Below are positions 33,601 through 46,372 of a DNA stretch of 64,000 bases, in pieces; within the stretch, counting starts at the first letter, position 1, and each line of letters opens with the position of its first letter. The stretch is from NCBI GenBank assembly GCA_009760855.2, contig WPIO01000003.1, positions 8,864,001 through 8,928,000 on the forward strand, given 5' to 3'. A program made the position numbers and the translations under genes. A model generated the notes under the pieces. The model was not told the DNA's origin, made no database searches, and was given only the letters and a program-made list of their open reading frames with translations. The stretch comes from Cristatella mucedo (lineage: Eukaryota; Bryozoa; Phylactolaemata; Cristatellidae).

Positions 33601-36600
33601 CAGACGGAGATACATTACATTGTACCGTCTGAAAAATGCCCATCTGGCGATGTTTTCAGTCTACACATCGTTCTGGAATTATCATACTTACACTAGCTTT
33701 TTCTGAGCATAGCATCCTTATATATAACTCATTTATATAGCGCCCTACGAGAACTTAATCTCTATTCAGGCGCTTCACATATGCCTCGGGGCTCGAGCCC
33801 ACGACCTCGGTCAGACCTTGGTCGAGGCGAGCACCTTAACCGCTAGACCAAACCAGCTCGGCAAATATCAATCATGCTGACAAATGCTGTTGATTTTATA
33901 CACGTTGTGATCATTGTAGTTAAGGCTATATATATTAGTGATGGGCAGAATGTACTTCTAGGCTGTAGGGGAGGGGGCTATCAAGCTGAAGCCCCTTGTG
34001 TATAGGTGCCTAGCGACATGCTTCTACCTTCCCGTGAGTGACTGGCCTAGGCCTGTTCGAGGTTCAGCTCCCTTAAAATTGTGTGGCTATACCTAAGATA
34101 CACTTCATCATTTACAGCTATTTGGCAGAAATACTGTATGTCATCAGGAACCGATATGTAGTGCCATGCAAACTTTATATTCATCGCACCATTTCTCTTG
34201 TGCAGTAATGGTGAAGGTAGAATTCAGGCCAGACACTCACAGTTGAAGTTTTTGTCTGTCTCCCAAATCATCAAATGATCGATCCTACGTCTCAATTAAG
34301 CAAGAAGTATGAGCATGCTAGCACCGTGGCAGTACATTTTTAAGTTCTAACACGTTGGCTGCCTTTCCCCCAAACGTGTTGCCAGTCCCGGCTTGTTAAA
34401 CATGAACCGCAGAGCTGAAGCACGTGTTGATACACTGGAGGTGAGGTTAGCCGAACCAGCAATGCAAGGTTGAAAGACAGGTAAAATTACTGGATGAGAA
34501 TAGCTTTGCATGTGCATGATTGTGATGTTATCCCCATTTGCATCCTATATTCATGTCGTAATCATTTGAATTTTAGAGCCAAGATTACTTTAGTGAAAAG
34601 CAAGTAATGGAATGGTTTATTCAGATAGCCATGGCAGTACAATACATTCACTCGAAGAGGATACTGCACCGGTGAGTAAGCGCCTATGCACCATGAAACA
34701 ACACCACTTGCGGCCACTTCGTGGTGACTTCTCCGAGGAGCTTCTCCTCAGTTCTAAATAGCCGTAAATAAATAAATTCTAAATGTCGTAGGTAATGGGC
34801 TAGAGATAGTTGCCTGATTGCTGCGGCAGTACAGCTGTGGCAGTTCAGCGATAGCCAGGCTAACAACTGCTGGCGGTCCGGAGAGCGACTACAACCCGAA
34901 CGACATTATCTGCATTAGCTAGTTGCCGTCTGTGTTGCCATTTAGTCTACTTTGCAAGAGAGTCACCGAGTACACGTAGTCATTCCAGATTTTGGGGGTT
35001 ATAGGCGTGTTTTCAACCACCAAAGTTCGTATTGAAAATGAATATTCTCTACAGATTTTCCAAGCAGACTCCTCACCTTGTGGAACTGGTGATGTGACCG
35101 TTTTGGCTAAGGAAGATTCGGGTTGTGCTCATGTGAGAATGTACTTTCATACGTAGATCACGTTTTTATGAAGGTGTATATGTCTCAAAATTTTGAAATT
35201 TCTGATGCGTGGTATAACGTGAACATATATGTACTTAAGGAAATTTCGAAAATTCGGACATGCTACTGGACCAAATTTTAAAAAAGCAGGCTCATCGTTT
35301 GACTGGCAGCTCAGTTTAGTAATTTCTAGTCGCCTCCCTCTTAGAAAGAAAAAGACGCACGGGAATCCATACGAAAGCTTAGTTTAGAAGAGGTGCTGCT
35401 TAGGTTGTAATGAGTCAAGTTAGAGCTACGTTGGAAGCTTCTGGAGAGCACTATATACTTTCACAGATAAAACAACTAGGCTGCGATCGATATTAAAATT
35501 CAACAAAATACCGACGTTTACTAGCACCGGACCGTTGTGAATGTCTTTGAGGTTTTCCTTCAAGGATCTGAGGGAAAAGCAAATCGGTTTACCCCCGGCT
35601 TTGAATTGTTGTGTACTAGTTACTTAAGAATGTCTTTAAGAGCAATGTTGACGGGTTTTATTTGGGAAGCTCGTGATTATACCTTAGACTCTGAACTAAG
35701 CAACTGTCTATCCTCCCCCTGAGAATGTCTTCATGGGTGTCCTTGGTGGCTTTGAGTGGACAAATCTTCCAGTTGTGCCTCGGGCTCTGATTTATGCCTG
35801 CATCATCACCGTTTGCAGCTTCCTTTTTTAGCTGTTTCAGTCCTATTACTGTTTCAGCTTGCTGTCATTTAAGCATACATCAGATCTTCGCACTGGCGTG
35901 GCAATTTTATAATATTAAAACACTAAAGGCCATTTTAGTTCTTGAGGCACCTGGTGCCCAGGGGTGCCATGGCCCCATTTAGGGTAATGTTACATGTTTG
36001 TGTTTTTGGTGCGTCAGCCTGTGACTAGACCATTAGATCATACGTTTATAAGAGCTGTCTATGTTCGGGACCATTCGTTGATTGAAGATCATTGCATTTA
36101 TTGGATTCAGAAAACAGAAACGAAGTCAATGACATTTCATTTACTATGTTCTCAGTAGTGCAAGCACATTGAATATAATTGTTTAGTGCCCAGCTTGTAC
36201 TTGATTGTTTTCCACTGGCATCATTTGCTGCTTGTTACCCTTTATGAATTGTTCATCACCATCGCAAGTTTTGTAGAGATTTGAAACCGCAAAATATATT
36301 TCTCACCAAATCTGACGGAGTTAAACTTGGTAAGTATATGAGCTTCGAGCAGCAGATTGGCGGTGGTGAGAAGTTGTAGTACTGTTGCAAATAGCTGCGT
36401 GATTTTGTTACGTGGCTCCTAGCTAAACAAATGACCTCAGTATTACCGGTTCTGAGCTTATCAACGACTTGCCTTTGGTCTAGCGGTTAAGGTGCTGGCC
36501 CCGATCAAGGTCTGACTGAGGTCGTGGGCTCGAGCCCCAAGGCATATGTGAAGCGCCTGAATAGAGATTATGTTCTCTTGGGGCGCTATATAAATGAATT

Positions 36601-38364
36601 ATATATTCACGTCGGCATCGGAAAGCAGCCTGTGTACTTGTGCACTCATTTATGATCTGAGTTATGCCACGTATGTACTGGTGAGAGAACTATTTGCCTT
36701 CACAGCTAATAGGAGGGAGTGACAAGGAAAAAAGTGTCGTGCTTTTCTTTCTTGTTGCTGGTAGCAATCATCCAATCAATCATGCATTTCTCTTGAAGTG
36801 GCTGTAAAATACTACTTCTTGTGTAGGAGTTTTCCTGCACCGGCCGTGATAGTATTTCACTGCCTCAAAAAAATAAATTGGTGCAATAAGTGACCTAGTT
36901 TCTGGCTCACCCGTGCTTGGGCTCCGTTACTTTCTGTTTGTCAAGCATAGGTTCTTCCAAGAATTAATTCCCGGTCGAACCGTGCATGCCTCCGATGGTA
37001 CGCGAGCTCTTATGCAAGCTTGCTCTTGGTGTCTCTTATTTATGGCTACTCCTTTTCCTCGTCACTGTTAGGCCGGGGCACTAGCTCACAAATCCAGCTT
37101 CTGAGTAACCACTGACTAACACCTTCTGACCAACTAACTTCGACATGACGACTGCCAACACTTGTACTTTCTCTCTGACCACCGTTTTTCTTGCCATTTC
37201 GATGTCGAGTCAGTCCAATTTTTTCTATCACTTTGTCGCCTTCGACTGTAGCCTAGCCGTGCTCCATCACCTCTCCTCTGGCGATCGCGATGATCCCGAG
37301 ACTATCGAAATGCACTGAGTTAGCTTGCGGGAAGGAAGGCCCTATGCAAAGAATTAATGCTGTCTGCTTCCCCCCCCCCAGAGACTTTAGCTGCTACCAC
37401 CAATAGCAGCCTCTGCTGTGCTAACTGCACAAAACTGATGAGAATTATTGCATTCCGACTAAATGCTGAACACTGCATACAGATACCTTATATCTTTCAG
37501 AAGCCTTGTACGTAGCCGAGATTGCAAATCAAGTACTGGCAATGGCATCACCTCCTTGCTGTGCTGCTGTGTGGCCTAGTTGAAAACCGATTGCTGTATC
37601 GCATTTGGCTACCATTTCTTATGTAGATCTGTCTACTTCCTTCGGTCCTTATGGGTTAGCATCGAGACGTTGCATCATCCACCGTCTTCGATTATGTTCT
37701 TCCTTTTTCACGTGCCTACATATTCCAGATGGCCCCTTTTCTTTGGCACATCTTGTCTTTATCTACTCGTATCACCACCTGCAGTACGGTTATCGCATGT
37801 GTTACTTTCGATCTGGCGATTTTCTCTCACCCGGTGCATTTTGGTTGAACTGTCACAACTGGATTTTTATAAAGCAAAAACACTATACCCACACGAGACC
37901 TCCGAAATGAGCAGCTAGAGTCATGCCAACTCAGCCAACTGGACTAGCCCTGTCCCATGCCTAGCTCTGGCGAGTCAGTCTGAAGCACAGGGGTATGCTT
38001 TATAGCACGGTGCAAAGCACTTATTTGCCTACCCATCGCGTCAGGCATGCACCTCTGCACCTCCCAGCAGCCGTTCGCTCGTAGCTTTTCATGCCCTAGC
38101 AGTTATCCTTCGAAACAAGTTTCGGTGTCGTTGCTACGGCGTTTTTCAAGCGTCGATGGTCGCGAGCTCAATTGAGATTTCGGCACCGAGTTGCTCTCTC
38201 TTATCATCCCTGTCCGAAATCACAAATGCAGGCCGTGTAAGGCCGTGATGCATGCTTTGCAAGCTGCGTGGGTCGTCGGCAAGAATTCGTCTAACTAAAG
38301 GCGGCTCGATGAGTGTATTTATAGCTCTGCTGTCTCTGCTTTCTCTGTCTGTTTCTCTCTCTCT

Positions 38365-38428
<64 letters not shown>

Positions 38429-41400
38429 TCAGGTATGATAATGCTACACAAGGCAAGCTTGTTTACTGCACTGGCTGTTGTGACACGACAGTGTGTTACT
38501 GTGTACGATCTTTTGGGATGTCAGCTCACAATTCAGTTTGTGGAACCGTTTGCAAGCTAGCCGGCTGCAGCCATCGCCCGCTCAGCAGTCACATGCATAT
38601 TACTTAGGTGACTTTGGCATCGCAAAAGCACTCAACAGCACGCTGGATGCTGCAGTGACCTGCGTGGGCACGCCGTGTTATTTAAGCCCCGAGTTGTGCG
38701 AAGACATTCCTTACAGTTCAAAGTCTGACATATGGGTAAGTTTTCTAGCAGAGCAGCTTCCCTGTGCTTTATTTCTGGGTCAGAAAAATTAAACAGCTTT
38801 TCATTTATATTTCCTAATGCTGGCGATCTTTGAAGATGCCTCAATAAGAATAAGAGCTGAAGGTAAGGTCTCTAAAGGAATTTGAGGTTGGTTCCACGCA
38901 CAACTAAACGACTTGAGTCAGAAGAGCATTGCCTTGTCTGATTGGGAATTAGTTCGAAAAAGTAGGCCGGAGCAAGAAAATTAAGGGAGCTCAAGGTGAC
39001 TGGTGAAACCGTAAATTCGTTACTCTACTTGATGGGGAGCCAGTGCAGGTGGGCGAGAAGTGGTGTAATGTGGCCACTGGGGCATTCATGCCATACAAGT
39101 CTGGCTGCAGAGTTTTGCACCAACTGTTTGCTTTATTGCACAGGCCGGTAGACCTGCAAGTAGTGAGTTATAGAAATCAAGATATGGATTTCGAAAGTGC
39201 AAGGACTAGCTTGGCAGTGGTATCCTTACCTAAGCAAACCCGAATTTTGCAATGTTACGTAGCTGAAAGTCGACAGACTTGACTGTGGAGATGACGTGGT
39301 CGTCTAGTGAAAGGAGCAGGACACAGATTGCGTGCCGATACAGGAGATTTGCTAGCCGAGCCCGTGATGACTGTTAGGCTTTCCAATTTCTGAGTCACAG
39401 TAAATATGTCTTAGCCCAGGAGTTAAGGTTCTTGCTCTTCATGACCCTTCATGTCGTGGGTTCGAGCCCTGCATGCCTTTCGATCCTTTCTGTTGCCACA
39501 GCTTTGTCATCTGGATGAGTATGAAAGCCTAGACTGTGCTTAGCGATTACACCGGTAAGAGGAAGAGTGTAAGTTATGCACAAATGTGGACTAAACGCAG
39601 ATTTTTCTGGCATACCCAAAACTTCAGAAGCGCCTCGGATGACTGTTGCCCGTTGACATCAAAGCTTTGGAGTCATGCTCATGACTACCGCTAAGATAGG
39701 ACCTAAACCACTGCAGTGCCGTGCCAGTACTCTTCTCTACACGAGGTGGGAGGCATTCTAGAAGGGCATGGAGATCAAGTATTCAATGCCAAAAGATTCC
39801 GCAGAACAAGCAGTTTACATTGTGAAAGGAAGTGGACCAAACACTGATTCCTGTGATTTCCCCTATTGTATAGACTCGTTGGAGGACTGTTCCCTAGAAG
39901 GACTATAAACTTTCAAGAGTTGGTAAAGATTCGATTAAATTATGATTATAGTTATGATCTTCAAACATTTTACATGAGATTATTCAATCTGTCTGGTCAT
40001 ATGCTGACATCCCCAATAAAGGATAGTGAGGGGAGGGATAAATTGATTATTCTAGAAAAATATTTTGGTCGTATAGCGCTCTAAGAAAACGTAATTTATA
40101 TCTAGTTACTTTACAAGCATGTGCTGCAGGGCTCGATAAATAAGTCATTCTTGATGGGTAGAAATAACTAGAATCATAGCATTTATAATTGTAGTATATT
40201 TTCCCTGCCTCTCTAGAGAACGCAAATAGTTATTTCACACCTCACGCAAATGCAAACTATTGGCATGAGGATTAATGCCTAAATCAGGCAGCGCTAAGCG
40301 TGAGGTTGCTCGTGATCTTTGGTTTATTTACGATCTCTCTAGGCTCTGGGTTGCCTGCTGTATGAGATGTGCAGCCTGAGACCTGCGTTCGATGCATGCA
40401 ACTTAATGGGCCTTCTGCGAAAGATTATCACGGTACAGTACCAGGAGCTGCCTTCCGTGTACACAGATGATCTTAAGAACTTAGTGCATGCCCAGCTACA
40501 CAAAATACCCGACGACCGTCCCAGGTGAGTAGTCTGCGGACGACATACTGTGTCTTTCAAGTAATTTTCTCTGGTCAATAAATCAGAAAATGTGGTCAAA
40601 TCGTGATTGAACCATGCAGATGTACCAGTGATTCCAGAGCGAGTGCTGTTGGATGAAAGAGAGGCCCAGCTTACTTATTACGAAAACCTGTTTGGCATGA
40701 CACTGCGGTAGTAGCATCTAGTGGCCTTCCAATTTTTTTTATGACAATCGACACCGTTGTACAAGATAGTGTTCGTGAGCAATTCATGACACACGGAACA
40801 CTTAATTTCTTTTCCCACATGCATGTGTGATGGCATGGATATTTTTAATAGCTTGTTCAATGGCTGTTCTGCAGAATCCTCCTTACTTGGATGTAGTTTG
40901 CCTGGGGTTTACATAAGGTGCCACGGTAGCTGCGACTGTGAATTTTGTGCACCTTTCCTCTAGAGGGTTGCTCACATTTATTTGACTGGTCTTGTTTTTT
41001 GCATGTGACGTTTATAGACGTTCTGCCTTTCAGTGCCAGCTCCATTCTGAACATGGAGATAGTCAAGAGTTACCTCGATGAGTTCATACAGAAAAAGGAA
41101 TACCTACTGCAGCAGCGGATCATCGGGGCTAAGGAGAAGAACTGTTCTGGCCTCAGCCCTATGAAGGGCTGCCTACCGACTGTGGCCCTGCAGCCGGGGT
41201 ATGTGCAACCACTGTCAGAAGCACTTGGCTGATTGCCCTCAAACTTTGCAGCAGCAATCTCAGCTCTGGTTGTGACTTGCCTAATGTGCATTTTTAATGA
41301 GATTGCAGGTCTACTAGATAAGACATTCACCATTTTACTATTTTATTTACTGTTTATTTAAGGCTCTACTTATGCTATACTTTATACTTTGATGAGAGTT

Positions 41401-44400
41401 ATTAGACAGACATGACAAGACAAGAAGGAGATGTGTCTTAGTAAAGATTGTGGTAGTGTTGCCGTTTTAAGTGGCTAATGTGTATAAATATTAGAATCAG
41501 ACACCCGAGGCATGAATGGCTGCTGCATCCGTCTGCAATCTTGATCCCTCAAAAGTTTCGGCGATCTGCTAGCACCAGAAATTGTTGTCAGGCATGCCAT
41601 TGGAATTTCGTACGGGAAGGATTGACCTGCACTGTCAGCAGCACGATATACTGCCACAAAATATCATCGTATGAACATTATTTTATCTTAGGCTTCCAGT
41701 AGTCAGCTCGATTGACACGCCGGTAGCTGTTTGAGCAAGCCTGACCGGGCAGGATCTGTGTGCCTGTTAGTGAAGGATCATGGTGTCCAAGCAATCGCGT
41801 ACACCAGTCACTGCTCGTGTGCTGGGTGGCTGGATGGTAAAAGTGGTTAACAAAGCAACTTGGTTGGTCCTAAATCAGAGGCAAAATCTGCTCAAAAGGT
41901 GACTCTTCGACTGTCAGATAGATGGTGGTCTGGGTTTTCTCTACGAATTGTGGCGTTTTACCACACCCTTTTCAGATAATGGTGGATTGACAATATTTGA
42001 GTAATTCAATTTCGCGATTCAATTTGGCTCTCCGATCAGTTTTCATAAGTGTCCCTACTTGTGAGTGCATGCCCTGTTTCCCGATTGACATCTTGACTAA
42101 TGTCACTTGCAGAAGCAACGAAGAAGCAAAGGATGACGAGTTAGCATATACGCCCGATGCATCGGACCACCTACATAGAAGGGGACACAAGGATGCCGGT
42201 AAAAAGGAGAAGATGCTGATTGCATGATGCCATCTGCAGCAGCAGGTGCTAGAATACACTGTCTTGCGTTAATTATTTATTCTCCCTCCGAAGGTGCTGC
42301 ATCCATGCCATTAGATACTGGTGCAGATGATGCAGTCAATTATGCAGATGACTTCGAAGATCAGTCTGACGATGCTAACAGCGATTCTTGCAATGGTACG
42401 TACATTAAATAACTCACTGGGTTTTAATGGGTGCTTAGCGTATCTGTCAAAGCTCTGCACACATGAAAACCACTTATTGCTTAAAGAGATGAAATAGAGT
42501 AAATACTGAGCTCCAAGATCTGCCGAGGGTCTTGAACCCCCATGAGCAAGACCAGGGTGTGGATCACATATCTCTCAATTGACGGTCGAACGGCTTAACT
42601 CTTCCCCATAAACAACAACTTCGTCCGATATCTTAAAGGCTTAGAGCATGGAATGTGGTACTCTATACTCGTACCTGCTTTTGCAGATAGTACGTTTGCT
42701 GGGTCGCCTACCGGCTGCAATGGTTTGGCACGGCCATTGACGTACTCGCCGTTCACGACCGAGGTCAAGGTGAATGTATTTGATGACCGGAGTCGTGGGC
42801 TCGAGCCCCGTGGCGTATGTGGAGCGACTGAATAGAGATGCTCACGATCACGTTTCCTATTTCTTGAATTCAATCGTAATGTGTTATGAAAAAGTGAAAC
42901 GTAGTGAATAATCTTCTTGTATCTAAACAATCATTTAATGACCGTTGGGGTTCTCAATAGTCTGCTCGAGTTGATTTGGAAATGCTCCATTACAAGCTAC
43001 TGATGGTTTGCTAAGCGAGGCATCGTTGCGTAAAAAAATTGTCGGGATGAATTGGATTTTCACAAAAAGCGTCATTAATTCTAATGTACTTATCTATTAA
43101 GATTGTTTTGCATGCAAGCTTTGAGATTGCTGTTAGTGATTATTGGCGACTATGATCTTCTCTGTACGCGACATTCGCTTTGAAAGCTGGTGACGTAGGC
43201 TCACCTTACGTGGTAAGCTAACTATTCCCCTACATGCACGGTGGATGGTGCAAATAGGCAATCTTGCGTAATCTTGATTATCTTACGTCTAGCTGGCACG
43301 GCCATCGTATTCCAACAGCAAACAGTGGCAACCAGATTGTTCAATCATTATTAAGTGATGCAATGGATTTGTGCTCTATTGAATTTGCCGAGCTGCCCTC
43401 TTCAAAAGCATATGAAAGTTCATAGTATATCTCTGTATATCTCTTTGGCAAACCACGGGCTAGTTGGTATGAAGAGCTTAGCCCTCACTCTGAATCGTTT
43501 TTCCGATAGCCTGATATAATAACTTTTTCCCCATCTCTGGCTTTTTATATAAATTTGATAGTAGTCAGCTGCGGCTCGAAAAGTGGTGGAGTAATTGGGA
43601 GTTCATCTCGTCTAGTTATGAGATCGTGCGACTACTATAATTTGTTATTACCATTTTAGTACCAGAAGTTTTTGAAGGAACTGCAGATGAAAGTGGGAAT
43701 GAGGAGTGCTACCCAGGTCTAGTTAAGCTTGACTTGAACAAGTCGCAAGATGACCTTTATGTCGACGACTTCGAGGAGGACTCGGAGACAGAGGTGCGAA
43801 ATTATGCCGGTCGACTTTTGCATGCCGTGCGATGGCCACAATACCAGTCTCTAGCATGTGGTGTTCGTTTTCTACTGCCCTAGACCCTGGACAAGATTGT
43901 GAGCAATGCAAAGAGTGCACAGGGGATAGCAGTTGATTCAGAATACTTCGAGGATGCTGATATGAGACCTCTGGGCACAGACTTCTTTCGGAGGTAGGTG
44001 CATGTCCACAGTGGTAGGCTCGCTAGCCCGTCTGTCCAGAATTGTTCTCAGTTCATGTCTCTGGTTCTTTGTATATGTTTTATTAAGGATAAAGTTGTGC
44101 TTTGTTCTAGGCATAACATTGAATCTCTACGTCATAAAAAAGAGGAACGTGTTGAGTTTGGAGATGAGCTCTCGTCTAAGCAAGGCAACTTGTTACCCAG
44201 CTGGTAAGTTGAAGCAAGGCAACTTGTTACCCAGCTGGTAAGTTCACTTGGCCTATCGGTAACGTCCCTACACTTAATGGCCCAGTTTGCGAGTTGTTTT
44301 GCGGCAGTCAATTCCTTATTGGCGGCTACAAGCCGGGGAGAGCCGCTAAGGCTCTTATGCCAAGATGTAGTTGGCGCCGGTTCATAAGCTAATCTTAATC

Positions 44401-45765
44401 TCAGAAGCTCTTGACAGCTTTTCTCCAATCTGCCAGTGCTGCTACCTTCGTCACACAGGGCAGGTAACCTCACGAGTTGGAGACTGTGCGCTTGCACTCT
44501 GCTAATGGTACCAGCTACTTGGCAGTTGATTGATTTAAAGCTTTATTTGCCCACATTTACTAACTCGCAGGTGCTTTCTCTCACTCGTGCGAAACCGATA
44601 GGTGCTGCTCGTGATGCAGCATATAGTGAGGAATAGCTACAAGCTATGACTTCGTCTTGCTAGGGTCCCGCCGGTATGTATGAGAGCTGGTAAGAGCAAG
44701 GGTTGCTGTCATCTGAGGGCAGACAAACTCCAGGACTGCTACACTCACTGCCACTTCTCGTACAGCTCGCCACAATTTCTTGCTTCGTATTTAGCTTTGT
44801 GACAATACTTCATTACTTAGGAGAGGGGGCCTTCTTCCCGAAATCGGCATCCTGCAATCAGCATCCCTGTATTCCAATCTCTTCTATGGTGTATGTAGGT
44901 ACCTGCAGAGCAATGACTGCCTCAGCATTTATGCACTGAATAATTCCTAGAATGGTCATATACTGGTCTGAGCAGAAGCAACTGCCACGAACACGGTTTA
45001 ACAGAGGCAGGCACTGTCATGCATCGGGACACGGGTTAAAATGCGGCTGCTGCAGAGAGGCCGAGTTGAGGCACGGTTGATGTTACTTCCCACGGCCGTG
45101 GAGCCAGGAAAGAGCTTAGGTTACACCGTCTGGCCAGGGCAGTGACACGCTGGAGCAGAATCCCGGGGATGGTCCAGCTGTCAGATTCTTCGACGACGTT
45201 CGTCGAGAAGGCAATGCAGAAGATGCATCAGACATTGGCATTGTAAGTTACCAAGCAAGCACTGGCAACGTCCCTGCTGCAGTCATGCCTGCAGCCTGGT
45301 GCCGTCAGCCAACTAATGGGAGCACAGTTGTTGCTTTAGAGCAGTTGGTAATAAGTCAGCATCCATTATGCTTAATAAGAAATTGATTTAATACGACAAA
45401 TCAGATGCCACTTTGAATGATTTCAAGCTAGGCAGCCAAATGGCAGCAGCTAATTTTCAAGCTTGGGAGTGTTGTACTCGACACAAGCTTAAGACGAAAA
45501 CTTCTTAAGGCTTGCAATATTATCGCAGTGGGTAGGCAAGAGTTAATGCATCAGCGCAGTCGTTTGCTGGTCAGGATCTCTGACACGAAGGTCTCGCTGT
45601 GGCCCCAAGTTGCTCGCGTGATGACACGATTAAGGCTGGTTAACACTAGGTTGGTCTTATCAATCAGAAGTGAGCCCTTTCTGCAGCTGCATGCTTTTGT
45701 ATAACTGTTGCAGGCATGTGCACAAGTCCACGGATGACGACAATGAGGATGACGTCGAAACCTGA
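30686..45765 (+). CDS. NEK-family serine/threonine kinase with long acidic tail
   Basis: Coding exons: 30686-30768; 31382-31456 and/or 31894-31971; 32081-32168; 33431-33481; 34577-34671; 36277-36329; 38608-38735; 40343-40524; 41034-41198; 42113-42198; 42294-42395; 43660-43793; 43884-43993; 44111-44203; 45120-45242; 45714-45765 (stop). Joins keep frame: about 540 residues with one of the two alternative exons, 565 with both. Kinase features, numbering with one alternative exon: Gly-rich loop [11 protein letters not shown], Lys33, HRDLKPQN at about 131, DFGIA at about 151, [10 protein letters not shown] in the activation segment, and [17 protein letters not shown], diagnostic of NEK kinases. 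The tail is highly acidic ([29 protein letters not shown]) and ends [10 protein letters not shown]. Known NEK roles are in cilia, centrosomes and DNA-damage checkpoints. The core resembles NEK1/NEK5 and the DDRIRE region NEK11, so I give no symbol. An acceptor at 30664 suggests an upstream non-coding exon. Confidence 0.92.
31146..31345 (-). mobile_element. LINE-A 3' UTR fragment in kinase intron 1
   Basis: AATAAT end, diverged hairpin (GTCAGTGAACTCAATCTC), and the 3' UTR block TAACATGGTTAGGGGTGACA. It ends about 40 bp before the first alternative exon. Confidence 0.8.
31382..31971 (+). other. Tandem alternative exons of the NEK kinase, each with a beta-3 lysine
   Basis: Exon 31382-31456 (75 nt, if the GTATTT donor is used) reads [11 protein letters not shown] and so on. 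Exon 31894-31971 (78 nt) reads [14 protein letters not shown] and so on. Both start needing two bases from exon 1 and leave two bases for the exon at 32081, so either fits alone. Each then puts its invariant lysine exactly at residue 33 in the pattern K-x-[FL]-A-[VM]-K. The second also puts a Glu in the expected alpha-C place ([15 protein letters not shown]). Using the stronger GTGAGT donor at 31453 for the first exon would shift frame and hit a TGA soon after. Whether they are mutually exclusive or both included cannot be told without transcripts. Confidence 0.65.
33540..33630 (+). mobile_element. LINE-B 3' end fragment
   Basis: Matches the LINE-B terminal block: CACCCACATGGTCTGCATGA, then GACTTTGTGGAGTTACAGACGG-type sequence and ACATTACATT. 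It lies in a kinase intron. Confidence 0.8.
33722..33864 (-). mobile_element. SINE-A copy, well preserved
   Basis: Minus-strand head TGGTCTAGCGGTTAAGG (A box, matches TRGYNNARNGG), B box in GGGCTCGAGCCCC, tail hairpin AGAGATTAAGTTCTC and an ATAAATGA end. One of the best copies in the window. Confidence 0.88.
36472..36606 (+). mobile_element. SINE-A copy, well preserved, plus strand
   Basis: A box at 36475-36495 (TTTGGTCTAGCGGTTAAGG), B box in GTGGGCTCGAGCCCC, tail AGCGCCTGAATAGAGATTAT, then TTCTCTTGGGGCGCTATATA and ATGAATTATATA. Outer arms AGCGCC/GGCGCT (36552-36557, 36582-36587) and inner arms AGAGA/TCTCT form a two-tier hairpin. It lies in a kinase intron. Confidence 0.9.
38368..38425 (+). 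repeat. (CT)n microsatellite
   Basis: About 28 CT units in the kinase intron before exon 38608-38735. Ser-Leu and Arg-Glu open frames through it are artefacts. Confidence 0.97.
38868..39900 (-). mobile_element. Degenerate LINE-A-like ORF2 relic
   Basis: Plus-strand text such as GAGCCAGTGCAGGTGGGCGA and TGGCTGCAGAGTTTTGCACC matches the complement of LINE-A ORF2 (compare 20130-20230 and 25430-25510). Later segments follow the same order toward the RT core. There are many indels and substitutions, so it is older than the other copies. Confidence 0.7.
39410..39480 (+). repeat. tRNA-like segment
   Basis: TTAGCCCAGGAGTTAAGG resembles an A box, and about 45 bp later GTGGGTTCGAGCCC matches the B-box consensus. 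There is no clear acceptor-stem pairing, so this is a SINE head or tRNA relic rather than a tRNA gene. Confidence 0.5.
42735..42842 (+). mobile_element. Partial SINE-A copy
   Basis: Contains GTCGTGGGCTCGAGCCCC (B box), then GCGTATGTGGAGCGACTGAA and TAGAGATGC, the start of the SINE-A tail. The hairpin right half and ATAAAT end are gone, and the A-box side is diverged. Confidence 0.7.
44178..44242 (+). repeat. Direct duplication of an exon end with its splice donor
   Basis: The 34-bp unit AAGCAAGGCAACTTGTTACC...CTGGTAAGTT appears twice in tandem. It covers the end of kinase exon 44111-44203 plus its GTAAGT donor. The second donor lies after an in-frame TAA, so only the first continues the protein. 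Confidence 0.85.
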
Positions 45766-46300
45766 TTTAATCCAAGTCGCGGGTTTACCGGTGTGTTCGA
45801 CAAGTCAACCCGTTCTCAGGTCTGTTCGACGACAACTCACCCAGTTTTCAGATCCATCAGCCGACGAGTTTTGAAATTCAACAACTGATGGGAAAGTGGC
45901 AGTCAATCAGAAAACAAGTCGCATGTGCAACTCGCCCGGTTCAGAGTAGGCAATGCTCATTCCAGCTCTGTTCATACAAACCGGCGCTGCACGATTACAG
46001 CCATCCACGATGGCTGAGGCACAACATTCGTTCTGTGCTGCAGTTGGCAGTAACTACGACATTATTCGCAGAGTCCATCTTAGTTTGCTCAGTAGTAGCA
46101 AAGTGGTGCATGGAATTGGCCTGCACTATAGCACAAAAGTGCTCGGCAGCAGTTTGAGCATTGCAGTAAATGTTTTTGTAGCACTTCGTGGGCATGGCCA
46201 GCAGCAACTTGGTGCTGGAGGTCATGAGGGCAAGCTCCTTGGAGCTCTCTTACACAGGTGACAGCTGCACCAGTATTAAAGCTCAAAAACTCTAGCCGGT

Positions 46301-46372
<72 letters not shown>

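Noticed and set aside
45120-45242. Alternative frame of the penultimate kinase exon (acidic text [14 protein letters not shown])
   Set aside because: It would need phase 0 entry. Exon 44111-44203 leaves two bases, and the frame that fits also joins correctly to the last exon and its stop.
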